Of a stretch of 64,000 bases of DNA, positions 54,049-64,000 are shown one piece after another. Made by a program: the position numbers and the translations under genes. Source of the DNA: Nemertoderma westbladi (lineage: Eukaryota > Xenacoelomorpha > Nemertodermatida > Nemertodermatidae); NCBI GenBank assembly GCA_032718475.1, contig JAUCBJ010002444.1, forward strand, positions 1 to 64,000, read 5' to 3'. The notes under the pieces were generated by a model, which was not told where the DNA came from, made no database searches, and was given only the letters and a program-made list of their open reading frames with translations. Position 1 is the stretch's first letter, and the number at the start of each line of letters is the position of its first letter.

Positions 54049-56072
54049 TAAGTTGTTACACATTTATTATGGTATGCATTTCGATTATTTTTGTCCCTAA
54101 CAACTATTTACAGATTCTAAAAGGGCATTGTTTGGGGGAAGAGTTTACAAAATGGGGCTTGGAAAGTTTTGGGGGTGTTTATATATATTTTTACCAAGGG
54201 AATGGGAAAATTGTCGGTGTGTTTCACTTTAATTCATTAATTGCATAGGTGTTATTTTGCCCAAGGGAATAATAACACCCAAGCTCCAAGGTAAAACATT
54301 ACTGTATCATGTGTGTTGTATAGCTCTAGGCTTAATTCATCCAATCGCCGTAAGATTCGATCATCAAAAATCAGCCGAATTTGTTAGTAAAAATTGATGT
54401 CAAACTTATTTAAATGGTTTACTTTCTAAAATTTCTATATTTTCCTATATTGGCCGCTAGGGGTAACATATTGCATAAACTTCAAATTGGATATATAACT
54501 AAATTGGCTGAATTAATTGAATAGTATTTTTGGTGGACAAGTCATGTATCCACTACCCACAGAAGGGGGGTGTATATCGTTCACATTAAATACATTTATT
54601 AGTATAAATAAATATTTAGTACTTAGGAAAATGTTAATTAATTTAATGGTTCTGGAATATGAAGTTTATTAAGAATATATATTATATGTATATGAATATA
54701 TATTAATATATATATATTACTTACTATTGAGTTTCGGATTTTGCTCAAACTACGTGGAAAGCTACAAACATTTTCTATTTCGATGCTCTTTTAACACATG
54801 TAATAAAGTTTAAGAAATTCCACGAAAAATATTTTCACATTTACATTTTTCGCCGGGAAAAGTAAGTCCAATGCAATCCTAGGCCTACTGTATGATTAAC
54901 TATTATTCCCTAGGGAAAAAAGTAGGTACTTCTTTTTCTCCACATTTTGAGCTATATTTGAGCTCACTAAATAGTAACATTATAAGAATAACATTAATAT
55001 TCCCATAGTAACGGGTTGTTATGCCAGTTTTAAAAGAATGATGTCACTTAGAGTCGACCAACACCTATCTCCGCTCCACTATATCAAAGTATGGTCTAGA
55101 AAATGTAGTTTTGGCTCTAAGAACTGCATAAAAGTAAAGTTATATTCAAACACCCGAGGCAACAACCCAAACGCTCCATTCTCTTGGCTATTATCTGTAA
55201 CGCAGGGAAGGCACCACACTACTCCCAAGGTCGAGTACTCTGGTTATCTAACCATATTCTTTACTCCTTAACTCATGGCAGGTTGCCATTAGCCTACAGT
55301 ACAACTGGAAGCTAGCAACAATTTGGCTGTTCTGGGGCTTGAACACCAGACCTTCCGCTTAGAAGACCGGTTAATACTTTTTTTTACTTTACTTTAATAT
55401 TAAAACGTTTCAATGTCTGTATTAAAAAGGAAAAGGCAGAAAGGGGCGAACATATTTAAACGACATTATTAGATATCTTTTTTTAACATTTAGGAGGAAG
55501 GAACTGGAGAAACGCCTCACTGCAGTACGAGGTAGTACGGTACCTTGCAGCCTATATAAATACAGGCCAAACTAGACCTACCTGCAGGGCTGCAGACCTG
55601 GTACGGTGCGACTCTGGACTGTGATACTATGTAGGCCTACTGTACCGGTACCTCTTAATTTGCCGTGGAAATTGAAAGTTTAGTCATACTGTAGGTCAGT
55701 GCCGTCAGTATAAGTCGTCAGTATGAGTATGACAATGAGGTGATTAATGAGACATAAATAGGCCTTGCTGTATAGTGGAGCACAGCCCAATAATAATGAA
55801 ACATGAAATACAAAACGCCCAATAATAATGAAACATGAAGTACAAAACTAGTTGGTGGTCTGAATACCTGATTTATCCCTGATGTGACACACAACAGACC
55901 TAAGACGAGTACAGCAGCATTACCGGTTCCTATGTTTGTATGTCAGTATGTGGTGTCACGATAAACACTTCACTACTAAGAGGGAATAACATGGTTATTT
56001 TACCCTAGGGCAAAATAACTTTTTTGGCCGTAGCCCAGCATTAGGGATAGTTATCATCCCGCTAATAAATGT
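54049..56072. mobile_element. Possible 2-kb insertion with short terminal inverted repeats
   Basis: gttgttacacatttatta near 54051 is the reverse complement of taataaatgtgtaacaac near 56054-56072. Satellite copies lie on both outer sides (53833-53915 and from 56073), so the region looks inserted into the array together with the adjoining hairpin. The inside has more ttattttgccc(t/a)aggg words (54255, 55995) but no transposase. A SINE-like segment on the minus strand lies at 55270-55390. No other coding frame is recognised. Confidence 0.45.
55270..55390 (-). mobile_element. SINE-like fragment with tRNA-like T arm
   Basis: On the minus strand ggtcttctaagcggaaggtc precedes ggtgttcaagcccc, the layout of a tRNA anticodon-to-T-arm region with a good Pol III B box. 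A-rich aaagtaaagtaaaaaaaa lies immediately outside. The A box is not clear. Probably the remains of a tRNA-derived SINE. Confidence 0.45.
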
Positions 56073-59000
56073 GTAACAACTGGTAATACTCTCAGATGTT
56101 TGCTACTATTACTGATAATACTCCCAGATGTTTGCTACTATTACTGATAATACTCCCAGATGTTTGCTACTATTACTGATAATACTCCCAGATGTTTGCT
56201 ACTATTACTGATAATACTCCCAGATGTTTGCTACTATTACTGATAATACTCCCAGATGTTTGCTACTATTACTGATAATACTCCCAGATGTTTGCTACTA
56301 TTACTGATAATACTCCCAGATGTTTGCTACTATTACTGATAATACTCCCAGATGTTTGCTACTATTACTGATAATACTCCCAGATGTTTGCTACTATTAC
56401 TGATAATACTCCCAGATGTTTGCTACTATTACTGATAATACTCCCAGATGTTTGCTACTATTACTGATAATACTCCCAGATGTTTGCTACTATTACTGAT
56501 AATACTCCCAGATGTTTGCTACTATTACTGATAATACTCCCAGATGTTTGCTACTATTACTGATAATACTCCCAGATGTTTGCTACTATTACTGATAATA
56601 CTCCCAGATGTTTGCTACTATTACTGATAATACTCTCAGATGTTTGCTACTACTACTGATAATACTCCCAGATGTTTGCTTCTACTACTGAATATACTCC
56701 CAGAGGTTTGCTACTATTACTGATAATACTCTCAGATGTTTGCTACTACTACTGATAATACTCCCAGATGTTTGCTACTATTACTGATAATACTCCCAGA
56801 TGTTTGCTACTATTACTGATAATACTCCCAGATGTTTGCTACTATTACTGATAATACTCCCAGATGTTTGCTACTATTACTGATAATACTCCCAGATGTT
56901 TGCTACTATTACTGATAATACTCCCAGATGTTTGCTACTATTACTGATAATACTCCCAGATGTTTGCTACTATTACTGATAATACTCCCAGATGTTTGCT
57001 ACTATTACTGATAATACTCCCAGATGTTTGCTACTATTACTGATAATACTCCCAGATGTTTGCTACTATTACTGATAATACTCCCAGATGTTTGCTACTA
57101 TTACTGATAATACTCCCAGATGTTTGCTACTATTACTGATAATACTCCCAGATGTTTGCTACTATTACTGATAATACTCTCAGATGTTTGCTACTACTAC
57201 TGATAATACTCCCAGATGTTTGCTTCTACTACTGAATATACTCCCAGAGGTTTGCTACTATTACTGATAATACTCTCAGATGTTTGCTACTACTACTGAT
57301 AATACTCCCAGATGTTTGCTACTATTACTGATAATACTCCCAGATGTTTGCTACTATTACTGATAATACTCCCAGATGTTTGCTACTATTACTGATAATA
57401 CTCCCAGATGTTTGCTACTATTACTGATAATACTCCCAGATGTTTGCTACTATTACTGATAATACTCTCAGATGTTTGCTACTACTACTGATAATACTCC
57501 CAGATGTTTGCTTCTACTACTGATAATACTCCCAGATGTTTGCTACTATTACTGATAATACTCCCAGATGTTTGCTACTATTACTGATAATACTCTCAGA
57601 TGTTTGCTACTATTACTGATAATACTCCCAGATGTTTGCTACTATTACTGATAATACTCCCAGATGTTTGCTACTATTACTGATAATACTCCCAGATGTT
57701 TGCTACTATTACTGATAATACTCCCAGATGTTTGCTACTATTACTGATAATACTCCCAGATGTTTGCTACTATTACTGATAATACTCCCAGATGTTTGCT
57801 ACTATTACTGATAATACTCCCAGATGTTTGCTACTATTACTGATAATACTCCCAGATGTTTGCTACTATTACTGATAATACTCCCAGATGTTTGCTACTA
57901 TTACTGATAATACTCCCAGATGTTTGCTACTATTACTGATAATACTCCCAGATGTTTGCTACTATTACTGATAATACTCCCAGATGTTTGCTACTATTAC
58001 TGATAATACTCTCAGATGTTTGCTACTACTACTGATAATACTCCCAGATGTTTGCTTCTACTACTGAATATACTCCCAGAGGTTTGCTACTATTACTGAT
58101 AATACTCTCAGATGTTTGCTACTACTACTGATAATACTCCCAGATGTTTGCTACTATTACTGATAATACTCCCAGATGTTTGCTACTATTACTGATAATA
58201 CTCCCAGATGTTTGCTACTATTACTGATAATACTCCCAGATGTTTGCTACTATTACTGATAATACTCCCAGATGTTTGCTACTATTACTGATAATACTCC
58301 CAGATGTTTGCTACTATTACTGATAATACTCCCAGATGTTTGCTACTATTACTGATAATACTCCCAGATGTTTGCTACTATTACTGATAATACTCCCAGA
58401 TGTTTGCTACTATTACTGATAATACTCCCAGATGTTTGCTACTATTACTGATAATACTCCCAGATGTTTGCTACTATTACTGATAATACTCCCAGATGTT
58501 TGCTACTATTACTGATAATACTCCCAGATGTTTGCTACTATTACTGATAATACTCCCAGATGTTTGCTACTATTACTGATAATACTCTCAGATGTTTGCT
58601 ACTACTACTGATAATACTCCCAGATGTTTGCTTCTACTACTGAATATACTCCCAGAGGTTTGCTACTATTACTGATAATACTCTCAGATGTTTGCTACTA
58701 CTACTGATAATACTCCCAGATGTTTGCTACTATTACTGATAATACTCCCAGATGTTTGCTACTATTACTGATAATACTCCCAGATGTTTGCTACTATTAC
58801 TGATAATACTCCCAGATGTTTGCTACTATTACTGATAATACTCCCAGATGTTTGCTACTATTACTGATAATACTCTCAGATGTTTGCTACTACTACTGAT
58901 AATACTCCCAGATGTTTGCTTCTACTACTGATAATACTCCCAGATGTTTGCTACTATTACTGATAATACTCCCAGATGTTTGCTACTATTACTGATAATA

Positions 59001-60415
59001 CTCTCAGATGTTTGCTACTACTACTGATAATACTCCCAGATGTTTGCTTCTACTACTGAATATACTCCCAGAGGTTTGCTACTATTACTGATAATACTCT
59101 CAGATGTTTGCTACTACTACTGATAATACTCCCAGATGTTTGCTACTATTACTGATAATACTCCCAGATGTTTGCTACTATTACTGATAATACTCCCAGA
59201 TGTTTGCTACTATTACTGATAATACTCCCAGATGTTTGCTACTATTACTGATAATACTCCCAGATGTTTGCTACTATTACTGATAATACTCCCAGATGTT
59301 TGCTACTATTACTGATAATACTCTCAGATGTTTGCTACTACTACTGATAATACTCCCAGATGTTTGCTTCTACTACTGAATATACTCCCAGAGGTTTGCT
59401 ATTATTACTGATAATACTCTCAGATGTTTGCTACTACTACTGATAATACTCCCAGATGTTTGCTACTATTACTGATAATACTCCCAGATGTTTGCTACTA
59501 TTACTGATAATACTCCCAGATGTTTGCTACTATTACTGATAATACTCCCAGATGTTTGCTACTATTACTGATAATACTCCCAGATGTTTGCTACTATTAC
59601 TGATAATACTCCCAGATGTTTGCTACTATTACTGATAATACTCTCAGATGTTTGCTACTACTACTGATAATACTCCCAGATGTTTGCTTCTACTACTGAA
59701 TATACTCCCAGAGGTTTGCTACTATTACTGATAATACTCTCAGATGTTTGCTACTACTACTGATAATACTCCCAGATGTTTGCTACTATTACTGATAATA
59801 CTCCCAGATGTTTGCTACTATTACTGATAATACTCCCAGATGTTTGCTACTATTACTGATAATACTCCCAGATGTTTGCTACTATTACTGATAATACTCT
59901 CAGATGTTTGCTACTACTACTGATAATACTCCCAGATGTTTGCTTCTACTACTGAATATACTCCCAGATGTTTGCTACTATTACTGATAATACTCTCAGA
60001 TGTTTGCTACTACTACTGATAATACTCTCAGATGTTTGCTACTATTACTGATAATACTCTCAGATGTTTGCTACTACTACTGATAATACTCCCAGATGTT
60101 TGCTACTACTACTGATAATACTCCCAGATGTTTGCTTCTACTACTGAATATACTCCCAGAGGTTTGCTACTATTACTGATAATACTCTCAGATGTTTGCT
60201 ACTACTACTGATAATACTCCCAGATGTTTGCTTCTACTACTGAATATACTCCCAGGGGTTTGCTACTATTACTGATAATACTCTCAGATGTTTGCTACTA
60301 CTACTGATAATACTCCCAGATGTTTGCTACTAGTGCTGATAATACTCCCAGATGTTTGCTACAACAGTACTACTGATAATTGTCCCAGATGTTTGCTAAA
60401 CCTCAGAGAATACTC
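56073..60415. repeat. 32-bp satellite array, about 135 units
   Basis: Head-to-tail units of 32 bp, cccagatgtttgctactatt followed by actgataatact. Most units are identical. Variant units recur as a fixed cassette: one with ctctcaga and ctactactac, one with cttctactactgaatatact, one with cccagagg, then another ctctcaga unit. The cassette appears near 56630, 57176, 58008, 58580, 58995, 59320 and 59635, with shortened forms near 57470, 58870, 59895, 60115 and 60235, spaced by runs of about 4-17 standard units. The period is not a multiple of 3 and no long frame exists. The right edge decays over the last four units. Confidence 0.95.
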
Positions 60416-60456
60416 CCACATGTACTTATCTACTTTACATATCTACTACCAAAGCA

Positions 60457-61304
60457 TAGCATTATCTTTGCTTTGGCCCATAGCATTATCTTTGCTTTGG
60501 CCCATAGCATTATCTTTGCTTTGGTCCACAGCATTATCTTTGCTTTGGTCCATAGCATTATCTTTGCTTTGTTCCATAACATTATCTTTGCTTTGGCCCA
60601 TAGCATTATCTTTGCTTTGGCCCATAGCATTATCTTTGCTTTGGCCCATAGCATTATCTTTGCTTTGGCCCATAGCATTATCTTTGCTTTAGCCCATAGC
60701 ATTATCTTTGCTTTGGCCCATAGCATTATCTTTGCTTTGGCCCATAGCATTATATTTGCTTTGGCCCATAGCATTATCTCTGCTTTGGCCCATAGCATTA
60801 TCTTTGCTTTGGCCCATAGCATTATCTTTGCTTTGGCCCATAGCATTATCTCTGCTTTGGCCCATAGCATTATCTTTGCTATGGCCCATAGCATTATCTC
60901 TGCTTTGGCCCATAGCATTATCTTTGCTTTGGCCCATAGCATTATCTTTGCTTTGGCCCATAGCATTATCTTTGCTTTAGCCCATAGCATTATCTTTGCT
61001 TTGGCCCATAGCATTATCTTTGCTTTGGCCCATAGCATTATATTTGCTTTGGCCCATAGCATTATCTCTGCTTTGGCCCATAGCATTATCTTTGCTTTGG
61101 CCCATAGCATTATCTCTGCTTTGGCCCATAGCATTATCTTTGCTATGGCCCATAGCATTATCTCTGCTTTGGCCCATAGCATTATCTTTGCTTTGGCCCA
61201 TAGCATTATCTCTGCTTTGGCCCATAGCATTATCTCTGCTTTGGCCCATAGCATTATCTTTGCTTTGGCCCATAGCATTATCTCTGCTTTGGCCCATAGC
61301 ATTT
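60457..61304. repeat. 24-bp satellite array, 35 units
   Basis: Exact period 24 with unit tagcattatctttgctttgg plus ccca. Variants (ctctgcttt, gctatgg, gctttagccc, tatatttgc) form a pattern repeated at 288 bp (12 units): the gctttagccc variant at 60691 and 60979, the tatatttg variant at 60751 and 61039. The gctatgg variant at 60881 and 61145 is 264 bp apart, so one unit was lost within the duplicate. Because 24 is divisible by 3, four of six frames stay open, including a 337-codon plus frame and a 296-codon minus frame. I treat these as by-products. Confidence 0.95.
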
Positions 61305-62889
61305 TCTTACAAATTACCACAATAATCAGTTACTATTCATTTACCATTATGTGCAGAATTTCATCACAACATTTTGATTTGATTGATAGATAAAATATTC
61401 CTTCCAGGCGGGTGGCAAATAAAAGCCTTTGAATTCAAACTCATTGATGTAGTGCGTTTCATCCAACAGCTGTTGAACCTTGAAATTACATATTATTCAA
61501 TAATATGGATGTTAAAACATGACACTATAATGTAAAAGGTCGTAGTTTTGTCTTCCTTTATCAATAATGTAATATACTTATTATAATTTGAAATTGCATT
61601 GTACTGTAACACATGTGTGCTTAATTATTTATGCATCAAAATGTAGTGCGAATGCAATAACTAATATATACAAAACAAATCAATTTGCTGTATAACAATG
61701 ACTATGTAAGGTTGAATTAGTACTACAGGAAGATGCAAACAATTTCTTGAGTATCTAATAGAATCTATTTTATTTGAAATAATAATGTATGGGGCATTGG
61801 GACAGGAAGATGATAGAATTACACACATACAAATGTTTTCTTTAATCAAATGTAAATAATCAAATGTAAACTCTCATCCACCTGCTACTTTATTTCTATG
61901 TGGTTTATTATCTTACAACTATCATTCTCTCAAACAGGTAGTGTAGCTGAAGTATCCTCCTGCAATTATATAAGAATGAATGCAATTTACAATCGTTTTG
62001 GCTATTTAAATGATACACCTCGAGATGTTCATGATGTAGTAACAATATATATCATTTTAATAATTAGATAATAATATTTAGTACTTTTTTATTTTTATTC
62101 GTATGGAATTCAGCCAAAGCAGAGTCAAAAATTACTAGAAAACAAACACAGTAAAGGAAAAAAGTGGGGTAACATTATTTCATCAAATATCAAGATAACT
62201 TATTAATAGAAAATTGGGAACAGAAGAAAAACAGCGCGGCCAAGGGGCATTACACTAGACATAAAAGTAAAGGTAAATTATCTTCAATCATTAGTTAGAC
62301 CAGGGATTTCTGCAGCCCCTCCCCCCGGTACTATACTCCCCAGAGGATACTCCAGTACTCAATACTCATTGAGATAGAAAGTATTAAAAAGAGCAGATTT
62401 GAATGCAATTATGAAATTTGCGATTATAATAATTTGCTATTAATATAAACCCTTATCTCACACGTAATTTAGGATCTAGTATGAGATGATACATTGCCCC
62501 AAATAGAAATGTTAATCTTAAACTTCCAGTAAATATCCTACTAATTTGAAATGAAATGCTTGTTAAAAAGGGGCTGAACTCTGCAAACTTACCAAATCAT
62601 AATTATTAAGATGGGGAACTTGTCATATATCGATTTTTTGATGAGACTGCTTACTGTTGTCAAGGAAGATTAAGTTATTGATTAAACCGTTAGTTCCTTC
62701 CTAATACTATTGATAAACCTGTATATTAATTGGCAATAAATACAGTTGTCGTGCTTCCCCTACCAACTGACAAGGGTGGAAAGACAGCTGTTGCTTAGTA
62801 TTATAGGCACCTTCCTCTTTTGTACAACAATGACGAACTATACATTTTGCCTGAATGTATTACTTTATTTCCCTGTACATGCTCACAGC
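61305..62889. other. Unassigned AT-rich region
   Basis: No gene recognised. At 62262-62312 lies a third copy of the AAAGTAAA plus cagggatt segment (see 10660 and 30545). Confidence 0.4.
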
Positions 62890-63241
62890 CAGTGGCGGCG
62901 CTCGTGGTGCACTATATAGTAGACCACCTTGCCAACCCACGCCAACTTCATGTAAATTTCCCGTTAGTATCACACTCAAGTTCATTAACGAATTGTAATA
63001 CCGACCTCTTTCTAGTTGCTATTGCATATCAAAAAAATGTATGTAAATTTATTGTGTAGGCCTCTGTAGGAGGAATTATTTTCAAAATGCAATAAATTGT
63101 AATTGGAAATTTTTTCCTGTTAAAAAAATTAAGCACCCACTTAATGTCAAGTAAGCTTTTCCCCGCCCCCTTAGAATTGTTTTTGCACCCCCCCCCCCCC
63201 CCTTTTTTTTAATTTACTGGCACCACGACTGCACACAACTG
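62890..63241. mobile_element. hAT-like MITE (tentative)
   Basis: The left end cagtggcggcgctcgtggtgc and the right end, read inward, cagttgtgtgcagtcgtggtgc have the CAGTGG-type hAT terminus. The right part has the ccccgcccccttagaattgtttttgcacc and C-run arrangement commonly seen in invertebrate hAT MITEs. The flanking octamers (ctcacagc and gaacccgg) do not match, so either the edges are misplaced or the duplication has decayed. Frames inside are not genes. Confidence 0.45.
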
Positions 63242-63738
63242 GAACCCGGTTAAATTATAATTTCATTGAATCAGAAACTGAGGCTGTTTGGGGGGGGGGG
63301 GGGGGGGATCTAAAAATTAACGTTAATGAGTGTTGGAGGAGGAGTTGGTGGGATCACAGATCCTAAATGACCTCTTTCATCAACGGTGCAGTCTCAGGGC
63401 CAGGTCGAGCGAAGGCCTCAAAGGATACCGACACAGCCCCCCTCGTCCAGCCACCAAACTCTATTGTAAAATGTGAAAAAAGTTTTCTACTACGTGTTTA
63501 TATGTCTGGGGGTAGGAGATCTACACCAAGTCATCAATGCGCTATGACATCCCAGGGCAAGGATAACGTTTTCAACATGTTTCCCATTAACTCAGTACAA
63601 GTTTTGCAGCACAACTTTGTAACTTTGTAAGGCGTGGGCAACAGGAGGGTAGACTACATTGAAGACTAGCGAACCCCAGCTACGTTGTGGTGGCTCCCCC
63701 TTAGTGTCCCTTAATTCGCTTATTGCATTGCTAGGGGC
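63242..63738. other. Unassigned, with an 18-base G run
   Basis: The G run is at 63290-63307. The 87-codon plus-strand frame at 63367-63630 has no recognised domain. Confidence 0.4.
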
Positions 63739-64000
63739 GGCGCAGCCACCCCTGCGACCCTTGCACTCCTGGGGGGCGCAAGGCATGTGGGGGCGCAGCC
63801 GGCCACCCCTGCGACCCTTGCACTCCTGGGGGGCGCAAGGCCTGTGGGGGCGCAGGGGCGTCGCAGCCACCCCTGCGACCCTTGCACTCCAGGGGGGCGC
63901 AAGGCCTGTGGGGGCGCAGCCACCCCTGCGACCCTTGCACTCCAGGGGGGCGCAAGGCCTGTGGGGGCGCAGCCGGCCACCCCTGCGACCCTTGCACTCC
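63739..64000. repeat. GC-rich minisatellite, 53/57/64-bp units, runs off the window
   Basis: Units share ggcgcagccacccctgcgac and ccttgcactccaggggggcg with caaggcctgtggg. Consecutive units measure about 53, 57, 64, 53 and at least 35 bp: the 57-bp form has an added ccgg (agccggccac) and the 64-bp form an added aggggcgtcgc. The composition contrasts sharply with the AT-rich window. The array continues past 64000. Minus-strand frames with CAPxSARVAGVA-like repeats are by-products. Confidence 0.9.

Noticed and set aside
55551-55566. TATA box (cctatataaata) as a promoter
   Set aside because: AT-rich DNA gives such words often, and no gene follows within a few hundred bases.
56073-60415. CRISPR-like array
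   Set aside because: Repeats are contiguous 32-bp units without unique spacers, in an animal genome; it is a satellite.
60380-61393. 337-codon plus-strand and 296-codon minus-strand frames
   Set aside because: Both are forced open by the 24-bp period. Two further frames are open too, and there is no start context, domain or codon bias.
63592-63997. Pro/Arg/Gly-rich minus-strand frames as secreted repeat proteins
   Set aside because: Overlapping frames are open in more than one phase because of GC-rich tandem units; the unit lengths 53, 57 and 64 do not keep one frame.

Overview
The window is animal nuclear DNA: AT-rich, almost without long open frames, and full of decayed transposable elements, foldback elements and tandem arrays. 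There are no operons, ribosome binding sites, tRNA or rRNA genes, or CRISPR arrays. The element mix is RTE-like and CR1/Jockey-like LINEs, BEL/Pao, piggyBac, hAT-like and TTAA-flanked foldbacks, and a Crypton-like recombinase relic. With the frequent TAGGCCT word, this suggests a marine invertebrate, possibly a deuterostome, but the species cannot be fixed from sequence alone.

Layout. 1-5 kb: a 25-bp minisatellite, a hairpin element and a 3' fragment of the dominant LINE, here called LINE-A (RTE-like, TAG-repeat tail). 5.5-7.2 kb: a 1.1-kb foldback flanked by TTAA, then a hAT-like MITE. 8.7-9.9 kb: two LINE-A fragments. 13-20.7 kb: a CR1/Jockey-like LINE relic (ORF1, endonuclease, reverse transcriptase), a second LINE 3' end, and several MITE families. 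20.7-28.5 kb: mostly unassigned AT-rich DNA with worn LINE and SINE fragments. 28.5-32.3 kb: the only places where host exons can be argued (one minus-strand exon with good splice sites, an LRAT-like remnant, one laminin-G exon), mixed with a LINE 3' end and a tyrosine-recombinase relic. 36.7-40.5 kb: a three-level nest, in which a hAT-like foldback sits inside a plus-strand LINE-A that sits inside a minus-strand LINE-A, each layer with its own target duplication. 40.5-44.7 kb: BEL/Pao, an uncharacterised transposon-associated protein relic, piggyBac and a second CR1/Jockey-like LINE. 46.6-52.7 kb: more LINE-A, including the longest open copy. 53.8-61.3 kb: a hairpin element, a possible 2-kb insertion, about 4.3 kb of a 32-bp satellite with a recurrent four-unit cassette, and 35 units of a 24-bp satellite. 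62.9-64 kb: a hAT-like MITE and a GC-rich minisatellite running off the end.

No complete gene is present and no intact mobile element was found. All long coding matches are to transposon enzymes carrying frameshifts, stops or truncations. I found no convincing new multi-gene system. The most informative structures are the nested insertions with readable target duplications, the two very long foldbacks, the modular GGACAATTCGGTCCC elements and the paired satellite arrays.
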